A stretch of 64,000 nucleotides of DNA from JABFXX01 sp964419605 (GTDB lineage Bacteria > Myxococcota_A > Polyangia > Haliangiales > Haliangiaceae): contig CAYQQM010000015.1 in the NCBI GenBank assembly GCA_964419605.1, positions 6,429 to 70,428 on the forward strand. The letters run 5' to 3'. How positions within the stretch are numbered: position 1 is the first letter of the stretch; every line of letters starts with the position of its first letter. This document shows, piece after piece, positions 54,027 to 63,046 of the stretch. The notes below the pieces were generated by a model. That model was not told the origin of the DNA and made no database searches. It worked only from the letters and a program-made list of their open reading frames with translations. The translations under genes and the position numbers were made by a program.

Positions 54027-55457
54027 TCACCGCGCCCCGGGCGGCTGGGTCTCAAGAAACGAGGTCAGGTCAACGATCCGCGCGAAGTACTCTCGTTCTA
54101 CAACTGCGTCGGATACCCCGTTGGCATGAATGAGAATTGGACGAACCGAAAATCCCCGTGGAACTTTTAACCGCTGTAACTTCTGCTCCATCTCGGCAAC
54201 TACGCGCGTATCAACGCGGTCAAAGGTGAACTTGCATTCGCACGCAAACAGCGTTTTGTATCTCGTTTCGATCAGATAGTCGATTTGGCAACCAGGTTGT
54301 CGCGAGGTCGGTTTTTGAAAATAAGGACCCGCGTGCATCACATCGCCTGGTTCTAGTGCCAGCGTCGCGAATAACCTCGACCAGTTTTTGATGAGCAGAT
54401 TTTCCACCTGGAGTCCAAAAATGGTGGCCCATGATGGAGGTCCGGGATAAGCGCCTGTTTCGATGCGGTTCTTGTTGGGTTCGATGTACTTTAGATAGAA
54501 GCGGATGTAGTTGTCCGCTACGCGATAGCGGCTCAGCTTTCCACCCGGTATTTCACCGATTTTCCAGCTGTGGTCGCGCGCGATGTAGCCCGTTTCCGCC
54601 AAATCGCTGAGCGAATGTGAAATCGAGCCACCACTTGCGACTTTGATAGACTTTGTGAGTTCCTCCGGTGTCTTCGGGCCAATCACCAGCGCTTGAACGA
54701 TGCGGGAATACGCGCGAGCTTTGGCCTGAAATAGGTCGGTAAACAGCCTGTCAAATTCGCTGAACAGGAACCCCTGTGGAGAAAAACACATGCGAGCGAT
54801 GTTTTGTTCGGCATCTAGCGCCGGCAGGAGCTCCTCCAGATAGCGGGGTACTCCACCGGTGACAGACAGCACTTTGAGCTTTTCGACAGGTGAAATGCGG
54901 GCACGCCAAAACTGGGCGCAGTCAGCGAGCGGCATTTCGTCGAGGTGTAAATCGAGCGAAACACGCCCCAAGAAGCCCGTGCTGTTTAGTACGTTTTTCT
55001 CCAGCCACGCGGAAAGGGAGCCCGACAACACCAACATGAGCTGGGGGTTTTTTTTGAACTCGAGATCCCAGGCGGTCTTCAATTTTCCTAAGAACGTTGG
55101 ATCTTTTGCTCCCATCCACGTGAGCTCATCCAATACGATGAGCACGCTGCCTTTTTGCGTCGCTCGTGCGAGCGCCCAGAATAGTGGAGTCCAATCGCTC
55201 GTATCGGCAAATTGCACACCCTTGATCCGATCCTTGAGCTGCCGAGCAAACTCATCCCGTTGATGCTGGGCGCGGACGCCCTGTTCGGGTGGTAGTCCCG
55301 AGAAATAGTAGGCGCGGGCAAACGCCTTTCCCAGTTCCTCCGTCAAACGGCTCTTTCCGATACGCCGGCGCCCTCTGAGCACCACGATGGAGGCAGATGC
55401 CTTTCCCCTCAGCGCAAGCAGCGAAGCTAGCTCCGCCTGGCGGCCAACAAAGCGCAT
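54027..55457 (-). CDS. AAA-type ATPase with DUF234-like nuclease end
   Basis: 476 residues. VVLRGRRRIGKSRLTEEL is the P-loop, and VLIVLDELTWM is Walker B. This is the archaeal/bacterial STAND-like MNS clade. A winged helix lies around 255-300. The C-terminal CQIDYLIETRYKTLFACECKF fits a PD-(D/E)XK-type nuclease core, as in DUF234. It overlaps the AlbA_2 gene and its GC looks low, so the pair may be a transferred defence unit. Function is unproven. Confidence 0.8.
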   Translation of the reverse strand: MRFVGRQAELASLLALRGKASASIVVLRGRRRIGKSRLTEELGKAFARAYYFSGLPPEQGVRAQHQRDEFARQLKDRIKGVQFADTSDWTPLFWALARATQKGSVLIVLDELTWMGAKDPTFLGKLKTAWDLEFKKNPQLMLVLSGSLSAWLEKNVLNSTGFLGRVSLDLHLDEMPLADCAQFWRARISPVEKLKVLSVTGGVPRYLEELLPALDAEQNIARMCFSPQGFLFSEFDRLFTDLFQAKARAYSRIVQALVIGPKTPEELTKSIKVASGGSISHSLSDLAETGYIARDHSWKIGEIPGGKLSRYRVADNYIRFYLKYIEPNKNRIETGAYPGPPSWATIFGLQVENLLIKNWSRLFATLALEPGDVMHAGPYFQKPTSRQPGCQIDYLIETRYKTLFACECKFTFDRVDTRVVAEMEQKLQRLKVPRGFSVRPILIHANGVSDAVVEREYFARIVDLTSFLETQPPGAR

Positions 55458-55544
55458 ATTCCACGCTACCCTTCCGTCAGCGCGAAATCAACAAATGTCG
55501 ATTTGGCGCTGTTTTCTGCCAGACCGCACAGGACCGTCTTGGTC

Positions 55545-56636
55545 CTATTTAATGACGGCTAGACGCGGCGACCGCTTGGGCTTTGACAATACGTTCTTGG
55601 CAAGCTGCAAGGCCGCTTGGGTTGCGAGATCCATGAACCGCTTGGCATTGTCGGAGTCTGGGCTGGCAATCACCACGGGCACGCCGGCGTCGCCACCAAA
55701 CCGGATCCGAGTATCGATCGGAATCTCGCCAAAGAACGGAGCGCCAACCTCCTGTGCCAGGCGCTTGCCACCGCCCCGGCTAAAAATCTCATCGTGGTGG
55801 CCGCATGCAGGACATGCGTAGTAGCTCATGTTCTCGACGATACCGAGGATCGGAATCTCCACCTTCTCGAACATCGCGATGCCCTTCACCACATCGACGA
55901 TCGCCACTTCTTGGGGAGTAGTCACCATGACTGCACCAGCGATCGGAATCAGTTGCGATAGCGATAGCTGCACGTCACCGGTCCCAGGCGGCAAATCGCA
56001 AATCAAGTAATCGAGTTCGCCCCACTCGACGTCGCTGAGAAACTGTTGCAAAAGCCGATGCACCATCGGTCCGCGCCACACCACCGCTTCATCCTTGTCG
56101 ACGAAAAAACCCACCGACACCACCCGCAAGCCGTGCATCGACGCGGGAATGATTTTGGAGTCCTTGGACGCCTGTGCCGGGACCTCCGGCGCCCCCAACA
56201 TCGTGGGTATCGACGGCCCGAACACATCGGCGTCGAGTAGCCCGACCTTTGCGCCGTGTCGCTGTAGCGCGAGCGCGAGATTGATCGCTACGGTGGACTT
56301 ACCGACGCCGCCTTTGCCGGCGGCCACCGCGATCACGTTCTTGGGACCGCGAAGCACCGCTTTCTCGCTTGGCGCTGGAACAAACGCGGTCGCAACCTCG
56401 GCGATCACCGTTACGCGCTTGGCGCCCACGGACGAAAGTGCCGCTTCGATGCGAGTTTGTAACTCGCGCCGCTGCGCTACGGGGTACGCGTGCGTTGGGA
56501 TATCGAGTCGCACCAGAACGTCGTTGCCAGAAACCTCAACGGCTCGAAGGATCCGAAAACTGACGATGTCCTTATCGAACGCGGGGTCGCGAACGTTTGT
56601 AAGTGCCTGTCGAACGGTTGCTTCATTGAGCGGCAT
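55545..56636 (-). CDS. mrp: Mrp/NBP35-family Fe-S carrier ATPase
   Basis: About 363 residues from ATG 56636. The N-terminal 80 residues are a MIP18/DUF59 domain. AAGKGGVGKSTVAINLAL is the deviant Walker A, and YACPACGHHDEIF holds the CxxC that binds the Fe-S cluster. DLPPGTGDVQLSLSQ is the family signature. It assembles and transfers Fe-S clusters in the cytoplasm. Complete and normal in size. Confidence 0.93.
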   Translation of the reverse strand: MPLNEATVRQALTNVRDPAFDKDIVSFRILRAVEVSGNDVLVRLDIPTHAYPVAQRRELQTRIEAALSSVGAKRVTVIAEVATAFVPAPSEKAVLRGPKNVIAVAAGKGGVGKSTVAINLALALQRHGAKVGLLDADVFGPSIPTMLGAPEVPAQASKDSKIIPASMHGLRVVSVGFFVDKDEAVVWRGPMVHRLLQQFLSDVEWGELDYLICDLPPGTGDVQLSLSQLIPIAGAVMVTTPQEVAIVDVVKGIAMFEKVEIPILGIVENMSYYACPACGHHDEIFSRGGGKRLAQEVGAPFFGEIPIDTRIRFGGDAGVPVVIASPDSDNAKRFMDLATQAALQLAKNVLSKPKRSPRLAVIK

Positions 56637-56730
56637 GGCTGTCGTGACCACGTACTACGTCGCGCGCAGCTTGTCTCGCGCTTTGTCACGATTGCTGGTT
56701 GCGCTATGGACCATTCCGGAAGCTCGCAGT

Positions 56731-57339
56731 TCACAGATGCCCGAGTTTGGCCCGCTTCGCAGCGAGATAGTCGGCGTTGCGTTCGGTAGCCCCCGCCCGG
56801 TGCGCCTCCACTGCGTCGACCACTACACCAGCATCCTCCAGCCCCTTGCGTTTGGCGGGATTGTTGGTCATTAGCTTCACCGACGTGACGCCCAGGTCGC
56901 GAAGGATCTCTGCTGCCAGGTCGTAACTGCGCTGATCGGCAGCGAACCCCAGCTCCAGATTTGCCTCCACCGTGTCTTTGCCCGTATCCTGGAGCTGATA
57001 CGCGCGAATCTTGTTGCCCAACCCGATGCCGCGTCCCTCTTGCACGAGGTAGACCACCACGCCACGACCTTGGCGTCCGATTCGCTCAAGGGCAGCATCG
57101 AGTTGAGCGCGACAATCGCAGCGCAAGCTGCCTAACACCTCACTGGTAAAACACGACGAGTGCACCCGGGTCAGAACATCGCTGCCAGCGACATCTCCGA
57201 GGACCATTGCCACATGCTCTTCAAATGCGACGCCAACCGCCGTAGTGCCGTCGCCCCCGGGTCGCCCGGTACGATAGATAACTACCCGAAATTCGCCATG
57301 TTGCGTTGGGAGGGTGGCTTCGGCGTACCGCTGAATCAT
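56731..57339 (-). CDS. ribA: GTP cyclohydrolase II
   Basis: About 202 residues from ATG 57339; a frame up to 57411 exists but its start region shows no homology. It opens GTP to the first riboflavin intermediate. The zinc cysteines are in SSCFTSEVLGSLRCDCRAQL. YLVQEGRGIGLGNKIRAY holds the catalytic Arg. It ends with MTNNPAKRKGLEDAG. It is the stand-alone form, not fused to RibB. Confidence 0.93.
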   Translation of the reverse strand: MIQRYAEATLPTQHGEFRVVIYRTGRPGGDGTTAVGVAFEEHVAMVLGDVAGSDVLTRVHSSCFTSEVLGSLRCDCRAQLDAALERIGRQGRGVVVYLVQEGRGIGLGNKIRAYQLQDTGKDTVEANLELGFAADQRSYDLAAEILRDLGVTSVKLMTNNPAKRKGLEDAGVVVDAVEAHRAGATERNADYLAAKRAKLGHL

Positions 57340-57436
57340 GCGCCAAGGGATATGGCCCTCTGCCCTTCCCGTGTCAACAGCCCACCCCGCGTACCACTGC
57401 GACCGCTTCACAAGTCCGTGCTATGGTGAGCCCAAC

Positions 57437-57973
57437 ATGGCAGTTCGCCCAGTCGTGATATGGCCCGATCCGCGGCTCCGCGAGCCCACCGTGGAAATAA
57501 CGTCCATCGACGACTCAGTGCGCGCCCTGTATCGCGACTTATGCGACTCGATGTACGCAGAAGACGGGCTCGGGATGGCCGCGGTGCAAATCGGCGATAC
57601 GCGTCGGATGTTCATCGTCGAACCGAAGCTTGCCGGTCGCACCGAAACCGATCTGCCGGTGGCCTTCATCAATCCCGAGGTCGTGGAAGTCTCCGACGAA
57701 CTTCAGGACAGCGAAGAAGGCTGCCTTTCGTTCCCGGGCATCTACGTGACGGTGGCACGGCCGATGCGGACGCGCGTTCGAGCCCTCGGGATCGACGGCA
57801 ACGCGTTTGAGCTCGAGGGAGAAGGCCTGCTCGCTCGCTGCTTACTGCACGAGAACGACCACCTTACTGGCAAGCTTTTGGTCGACTTCGTCGGCCCGCT
57901 TAAGCGCCAGATGATCAAGAAAAAGCTAATGCGCTCCAAAGCGGACGCTGGCGACGAAGCAGCGAATGGCTAG
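57437..57973 (+). CDS. def: Peptide deformylase
   Basis: 178 residues from ATG 57437. It removes the formyl group from new proteins. The three motifs are GLGMAAVQIG, EGCLSFPG and HENDHLTG; the Cys and two His bind iron or another metal. The longer frame from 57338 lacks homology. Its stop overlaps the next start by 8 bases. The gene is divergent from ribA. Confidence 0.95.
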   Translation: MAVRPVVIWPDPRLREPTVEITSIDDSVRALYRDLCDSMYAEDGLGMAAVQIGDTRRMFIVEPKLAGRTETDLPVAFINPEVVEVSDELQDSEEGCLSFPGIYVTVARPMRTRVRALGIDGNAFELEGEGLLARCLLHENDHLTGKLLVDFVGPLKRQMIKKKLMRSKADAGDEAANG

Positions 57974-58358
57974 CCCCTACCAGAGCGTCGCCACCACGGG
58001 CGACTGCGTGTTCATTCGCGGCCTCGAATTCGAAGGAAACCACGGGTATTCAGCTGCCGAACGGCGCGGCACGCGGCGATTTCGCGTCAACCTTCGGCTC
58101 GAGTTGCCGCTCCGCGCAGCAGCTGCCTCCGATCGCATCGCGGATACCGTCGACTACTGGAAGGTATCCGAAATCGTCGTCGGACTTGGCACCAAATCCA
58201 CATACAGACTGCTCGAGGCTCTCGCCGGCGCGATCGGCGCCAAGATCCAAGAACTGTATCCGCGGGCGGCGGTTTTCATTGAACTCGAAAAGCTGGCACC
58301 GCCGTGCCCAGGCGTGCCCGCATCGTGCGGTGTAACCATGCACCTGGCGGCGCCATGA
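57966..58358 (+). CDS. folB: Dihydroneopterin aldolase
   Basis: 130 residues. It splits 7,8-dihydroneopterin in folate synthesis. VFIRGLEFEGNHGYSAAERRGTRRFRV opens the family, with Glu in NHGYSAAER. DTVDYWKVSEIV and YRLLEALAGAIG complete the fold. The start overlaps def by 8 bases, so the two are coupled. Confidence 0.88.
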   Translation: MASPYQSVATTGDCVFIRGLEFEGNHGYSAAERRGTRRFRVNLRLELPLRAAAASDRIADTVDYWKVSEIVVGLGTKSTYRLLEALAGAIGAKIQELYPRAAVFIELEKLAPPCPGVPASCGVTMHLAAP

Positions 58359-58434
58359 CCGCCAGCCAACCAGGTGTTTCCCTTGTTGATTCCGGCGTCT
58401 GGCCGGAGCGGCGCGAACCTTGGGGGCGCCCGCC

Positions 58435-59271
58435 ATGTTGTTCCTTGACCAATTGCTATTTACCCGGCCTCGCGATCGAGCTAAGCCCCGGCCAATGATT
58501 GAGCGCGACCCGAAAACGCTGGCCCGGCTCCAGTTTGCAGTGACCGCGCTCATCGAGCACCGAGTGTCGACATCGCTTGCCGACGTTGAACGGGCGCTCG
58601 CGCGATGGCGAGGCGGTACCCACTCTGCCCTCGCAGCGCACGGCGCGGTGCTGCGACACGCAGCGCGATGCGAGCGCACGGTCGAGCGCGTCACAGCTGC
58701 GGCAGGCGATCGGCCAGAGGGAATTCTCCGCGATGCTGTCGAAGCGGGCTTAATGTCCGCCGAGGAGTTCATCGAGCTGGTGGGAAAGCCCTACAGTGAA
58801 GTGGCGTCGATCGGAGCGTTGCGCGACGACGACGAGACAAGCGCCCCCGACAAGCGCCGGACGATCGAACAACTGCTGTCGCGCGGCGCCGTACTGATTC
58901 ACGTCGACGCACGCCGCAGCGATGTCATCGTCCCGGCCAGATTTTGTTCCGACCCGAGCCTCGTGCTTCGCTTTGGCTACACATTGACCCCTCCGATTCG
59001 CGATCTGACCGTAGACGACGAGACGATCTCCGGAACCCTCACGTTCGGCGGCTCGCCGTTTCACGTCGTGCTGTCGTGGCCCGCGGTCTACGCGGCCATG
59101 GTCGAAGGCGAGCAGCGAGGTACCGTGTGGCCGGAAGACGTTCCAGACGACGTTCTGGCCAGTCCCAATGAACCTGCCACCCCTTCGGCGGCAGCGCCTG
59201 CAATCGACGCCGGACCCAAGACCGAATCTGCCCGGCCCAAACGCGCAAGCCATCTAAAACTCGTGGAGTAA
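58435..59271 (+). CDS. SspB-like protein with N-terminal extension
   Basis: About 278 residues from ATG 58435; an ATG at 58495 is equally possible. The middle block GAVLIHVDARRSDVIVPARF, then VLRFGYTLTPPIRDL and FGGSPFHVVLSWPAVYAAMVEG, with RGTVWPEDVP, matches the SspB/ClpXP-adaptor fold. Residues 1-140 are an unusual helical extension (RHAARCERTVERVTAAAG) absent from ordinary SspB. The C-terminal 35 residues are a Pro/Ala-rich flexible tail, which in SspB docks on ClpX. It is inferred to deliver proteins for degradation. Confidence 0.75.
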   Translation: MLFLDQLLFTRPRDRAKPRPMIERDPKTLARLQFAVTALIEHRVSTSLADVERALARWRGGTHSALAAHGAVLRHAARCERTVERVTAAAGDRPEGILRDAVEAGLMSAEEFIELVGKPYSEVASIGALRDDDETSAPDKRRTIEQLLSRGAVLIHVDARRSDVIVPARFCSDPSLVLRFGYTLTPPIRDLTVDDETISGTLTFGGSPFHVVLSWPAVYAAMVEGEQRGTVWPEDVPDDVLASPNEPATPSAAAPAIDAGPKTESARPKRASHLKLVE

Positions 59272-59448
59272 GGGCCCGCGAAGGATTAGATCAATCGACG
59301 ATCGCTGCCGAGCTGCCTGGATCGCGAGGCGCGGCGAGCACCGGAGCGGAGTTTGCTCGACGCAAATGAGCACCGGAGCGGAGCCGCAACGATGCGAGCC
59401 AGGATGGATCGGCCGCGAGAACGATTGAGTTAATCATTCGAGGGCCCT
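59271..59448. repeat. Palindromic element type B, copy at a stop codon
   Basis: 178 bp with imperfect arms (AGGGCCCGCGAAGGATTAGA at 59271, about 23 of 27 bases matching). The central stem TTTGC-TCGAC-GCAAA (59352-59366) is centred at 59359. It begins on the last A of the TAA of the SspB-like gene and ends at 59448. Its first nine bases equal those of the type A copy at 49148. Confidence 0.85.
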
Positions 59449-59459
59449 ACCATCGCTTG

Positions 59460-60200
59460 ATGAGTTGGCTGCGCATCGCGGTGGCAGTTGCGTCGGCCGG
59501 CGGTGTCACCGCCTGTAGGAGCCATTCGCGGGTCGACGCCGCCCAGTCACCGCCCCGCGCAAGCCCCGCTCCCCAAGTGAGCTGGAGAGACAACGAGTTT
59601 ACTACCGATAGCCTCCCCGCGGTTTCGCGCTCGGGCCACTTGGTTGTCGTGGCATTGCGCGAAAACGACACCGGGCGGGGCTTTCCAAATCTCCGCATCG
59701 AGATCCGCGATCGCAACGACCATGCGACGCGTTCGATCGAAGTGCTAAATTCAAATGAATACGAGAGGCTTGCGCCAACCGGAACAGCAACCTCCGCTCT
59801 CACCGGGCGCATCGCATTGGCAAATCGCGAACTCGCGCAGCTTCACGCGGACCACGATCTGGTTGCGATGAGGCCGCTCGATCTGCTGCCTGCTGAAGCC
59901 GACCGTGAACCCAGCGACCCCACCATTGCCGTCGGCAACGGCCTTTCGATCCGATGGCGCGGTGACCGGCTCGACGTGCTACAGCCTCCGAACATATCGC
60001 CCGTCATGTCGGCAGACGCGCGCCCATGGCTCGCTCCTCCCCACCCGTCATGTGCGGCCTGCGCCCCGTGCGAAAATCCCGCGTTCCTTGGCGCCATCTT
60101 TCACGCCGCACAGATTCACGTAATCGTCGCCCAGATTCGCTACCGCGGAACCGACGCTTGCTGGGAACCTAGCGACCAGTTTCACGTCGTTGCGTGGTAA
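59460..60200 (+). CDS. Hypothetical lipoprotein
   Basis: 246 residues. The leader MSWLRIAVAVASAGGVTAC carries a lipobox; a TTG three bases upstream is the alternative. The middle (RNDHATRSIEVLNSNEYERL, then RIALANRELAQLHADHDLVA) is beta-rich. Five Cys lie near the end (CAACAPC). It is upstream of the TolC/copper-oxidase pair, so a metal-related role is possible. The stop TAA is followed by GGCACTGCAGGG, similar to an element arm. Confidence 0.55.
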   Translation: MSWLRIAVAVASAGGVTACRSHSRVDAAQSPPRASPAPQVSWRDNEFTTDSLPAVSRSGHLVVVALRENDTGRGFPNLRIEIRDRNDHATRSIEVLNSNEYERLAPTGTATSALTGRIALANRELAQLHADHDLVAMRPLDLLPAEADREPSDPTIAVGNGLSIRWRGDRLDVLQPPNISPVMSADARPWLAPPHPSCAACAPCENPAFLGAIFHAAQIHVIVAQIRYRGTDACWEPSDQFHVVAW

Positions 60201-60303
60201 GGCACTGCAGGGAATCATCCAGACGGCTTTGCGGGTTATGCAATCGCTGCGTGCGAACCATCGCGCGCAGAATCATTGCTGCGCAAACAAGCCAACCTTG
60301 CAC

Positions 60304-61671
60304 ATGACATGCTCTACTTCCCCACCCGTGCGTGCATTTTGGATTGCCTATCTCGTCGCCGCGAGTTGTGTACCTTCTCGTACGAGCGTATTTGGCCCAA
60401 TCGAACGTGAGGTGAAGCAGCGCGTTGGCGCCGATGTCCATTGGAGCGATGCGCCGCGAACCGACCAAGCGATCGCGAACTTGCTGGCGCAACCCTTGGG
60501 CCTCGATTCGTCGGTGCGGATTGCCCTCGCTCGGAACCAACGCCTTCAAGCAGCGTACGAGGAGCTTGGGATCGCGGCAAGCCAGGTCGCAGAGGCTACG
60601 GTCTTGCCACCGGTCGACGTCGATCTGAATCGAAAGTTCGCTGTCAGTGGCAACCGCAACGAAACCGAGATTGCAGTCGTGCAAGACCTGTTGCCGCTAC
60701 TGCAGATTGGCTCGCGGCGAAGCGCTGCACGCGCGGACCTGGAAGCCGCTCGCTCTCGCGCTATTGCCGCGACCGTAGACCTCGCAGCGACCGTAGAGAT
60801 CGCGTTCTATGATCACCTTGCCGCCTTGCAGGATCTCGAGCTGTTGCAAACCGCGTTCGAGGCCACCGTGGCATCGGCCGACCTGGTCGAGCGCCAACAC
60901 GCAGTTGGCAACGCGACCGATCTGTCGCTCGCGCGCGAGCAAGAGCAGCGCGAGCGCATGCGCGTCGAGATCAGTCGCGGCGAGCAGCACGTGGCTGATA
61001 CGCGAGCGCAACTTGGTTCGCTACTCGGACTTCGCACGAATGAGAGTTCGTGGACCACGAGCGCACGACTCCCCGAGGTCCCCCAGACCGGGCCGGCGCT
61101 CGACGACCTCGATCGCGTTGCCGCCGATGCCAATCTCGAGACCGCGGCGCTCCGCTCCGATGCGGAGGCGGCCGATGCGCGGCATCGCTACGCGAAGGTT
61201 CGGGCGATCCTGCCCTCATTGGGACTGGGGGTCGCAACCGCCAAACGCGACGCCGAGGGGTGGGAAGTTGGGCCCTCACTGCGGGTCGGCGTTCCGCTGT
61301 TTGATCAGCAACAGGGCCCACGCGCGCGCGCCGTGGCTGAAGGTCGGCGCGCCACCCGCGCACTCGCCGCCACACAAACCGAGCTTGGCGCCGAAGTCGC
61401 CGCTGCAAAGTCGCGCGTCACAAAGGCATTTGCGGAAGCGCGCCAGCTGTCCGACGTGGTTCTCCCTCTCCGCAAACGCGTCCTCGAAGAATCCGTGCTC
61501 CACTACAATGCAATGAACGCAAGCCCGTTCGAACTGCTTGTTGCCAAGCGAGACATGGTCGATGTTGGGCGTCAGCTAATCGACGCACAGCGCCGGTACT
61601 GGACGGCGATCGCGCAAACCAAGCAGCTTCGGCGAGGCGGTCATGCGCCCACCCGTGAGAACAAACCATGA
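60304..61671 (+). CDS. TolC-family outer-membrane efflux lipoprotein
   Basis: About 455 residues from ATG 60304. The leader MTCSTSPPVRAFWIAYLVAASC ends in the lipid Cys. Two repeated helical hairpins follow, with NQRLQAAYEELGIAASQVAEA and VLEESVLHYNAMNASPFELL typical of TolC/CusC. It forms a trimeric export channel. Its stop overlaps the next gene (ATGA). No RND pump or adaptor gene is in the window. Confidence 0.85.
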   Translation: MTCSTSPPVRAFWIAYLVAASCVPSRTSVFGPIEREVKQRVGADVHWSDAPRTDQAIANLLAQPLGLDSSVRIALARNQRLQAAYEELGIAASQVAEATVLPPVDVDLNRKFAVSGNRNETEIAVVQDLLPLLQIGSRRSAARADLEAARSRAIAATVDLAATVEIAFYDHLAALQDLELLQTAFEATVASADLVERQHAVGNATDLSLAREQEQRERMRVEISRGEQHVADTRAQLGSLLGLRTNESSWTTSARLPEVPQTGPALDDLDRVAADANLETAALRSDAEAADARHRYAKVRAILPSLGLGVATAKRDAEGWEVGPSLRVGVPLFDQQQGPRARAVAEGRRATRALAATQTELGAEVAAAKSRVTKAFAEARQLSDVVLPLRKRVLEESVLHYNAMNASPFELLVAKRDMVDVGRQLIDAQRRYWTAIAQTKQLRRGGHAPTRENKP

Positions 61672-63026
61672 CCATCACCCGCAGAGCACTTCTTGGCACT
61701 GGAATCACGGCGGGAGCCGTGGCGGCTGCACGCCGCGCACAAGCGCAGGCCCATGATCACCAGCACCATGCGAACCCGCATCCACCTGCGCCACAACCGT
61801 CGACCATGATGTCAGCCCCACCCGTCGCGTCGACACCGACGATTGCGATCCCCAGGCCCCCTGCTGGCGAGCGCTACACACCCGTCATCGTTCCCAACGG
61901 CCACACGTTACCTTTCGACAAGCGCGGGGGAGCGAAGGTGTTCCACCTCGTTGCCGGGCCGGTCAAGCACGAGTTTGCACCCGGCCTCACAGTCGAGGCC
62001 TGGGGCTACAACGGCACAACACCGGGCCCACTGATAGAGGGCGTGGTCGGTGATCGCGTACGGATCTACGTCACCAACAAGCTGCCTGCACCGACCACCG
62101 TGCATTGGCACGGCATGCTGCTACCGAACGGCATGGACGGCGTCGGCGGGCTCACACAGGAAAACATCCCGCCCGGAAAAACCTTCAAGTACGAGTTCAC
62201 CCTCGTTAAGCCCGGCACATTCATGTACCACCCCCACTTCGACGAGATGACGCAAATTGCACTCGGCATGGTCGGAATGTTCGTCGTGCACCCGAACGAA
62301 CCACCGAAACAACGCGTGCGCGATTTTTCGCTGATCGCACACGAATGGAAAGTGCCGATCGGCGCAGCGCGCCCCGACCCCCTCGCGATGAACGACTTCA
62401 ACGTCCTCACCTTCAACAGCAAATCGTTTCCGGCCACCGCGCCTCTCGCCGTCGAAACCGGCGACCTGGTGCGAATTCGGCTCGGAAACCTTGGACCGAT
62501 GGATCACCATCCGATCCACATCCATGGCTTTTCCTTCAGCGTGGTCGAAACCGATGGAGGTCATGTGCCGCCAAGCGCACGCTGGCCGCAAACAACCGTG
62601 CTCGTGCCGGTCGGGTCGACTCGCGTGATCGAGTTCGTAGCTGACGCACCTGGCGACTGGGCGATGCACTGCCATATGACCCACCACATGATGAATCAAA
62701 TGGGCCATGATGCGCCCAACCTGATCGGCGTCGATACCGACGGAGTGACGGCGCGCGTGGGCCAGCTCGTCCCCGGATACATGACGATGGGAGAGACCGG
62801 TATGGGGAACATGATGAAGATGAAACAGCCGCGCAACTCAATTTCGATGTTAGGTGGCAAGGGCCCCTTCGCCCACATCGACATGGGCGGCATGTTCACA
62901 ATCGTCAAAGTGCGCAAGAAGCTCACCGCGGCCAACGCCGCTGGTTGGTACGAACACCCCGCAGGGACGGTCGCCAGCGCAGCCTCGGAAGCGGACCTCG
63001 CCCAAGACGGTATTAAGGTTTCGTAA
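61668..63026 (+). CDS. Multicopper oxidase (copper resistance type)
   Basis: 452 residues. The leader has TRRALLG, an imperfect twin-Arg signal. Copper sites: HWHG, HPHF, HPIHIHGFSF and HCHMTHHMMNQM (types 1, 2 and 3). The His/Met-rich segments (AHDHQHHANPH, and MGETGMGNMMKMKQPRN) suggest copper binding. It should oxidise Cu(I) in the periplasm, next to its export channel. At 452 residues it is shorter than classic three-domain CopA/CueO. Confidence 0.88.
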   Translation: MTITRRALLGTGITAGAVAAARRAQAQAHDHQHHANPHPPAPQPSTMMSAPPVASTPTIAIPRPPAGERYTPVIVPNGHTLPFDKRGGAKVFHLVAGPVKHEFAPGLTVEAWGYNGTTPGPLIEGVVGDRVRIYVTNKLPAPTTVHWHGMLLPNGMDGVGGLTQENIPPGKTFKYEFTLVKPGTFMYHPHFDEMTQIALGMVGMFVVHPNEPPKQRVRDFSLIAHEWKVPIGAARPDPLAMNDFNVLTFNSKSFPATAPLAVETGDLVRIRLGNLGPMDHHPIHIHGFSFSVVETDGGHVPPSARWPQTTVLVPVGSTRVIEFVADAPGDWAMHCHMTHHMMNQMGHDAPNLIGVDTDGVTARVGQLVPGYMTMGETGMGNMMKMKQPRNSISMLGGKGPFAHIDMGGMFTIVKVRKKLTAANAAGWYEHPAGTVASAASEADLAQDGIKVS

Positions 63027-63046
63027 GTAGAGTAGGATTCGCGACC

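Noticed and set aside
60201..60303. A possible further element after TAA at 60198 (GGCACTGCAGGG).
   Set aside because: Only seven bases match an arm and no complementary end is present; chance is likely.
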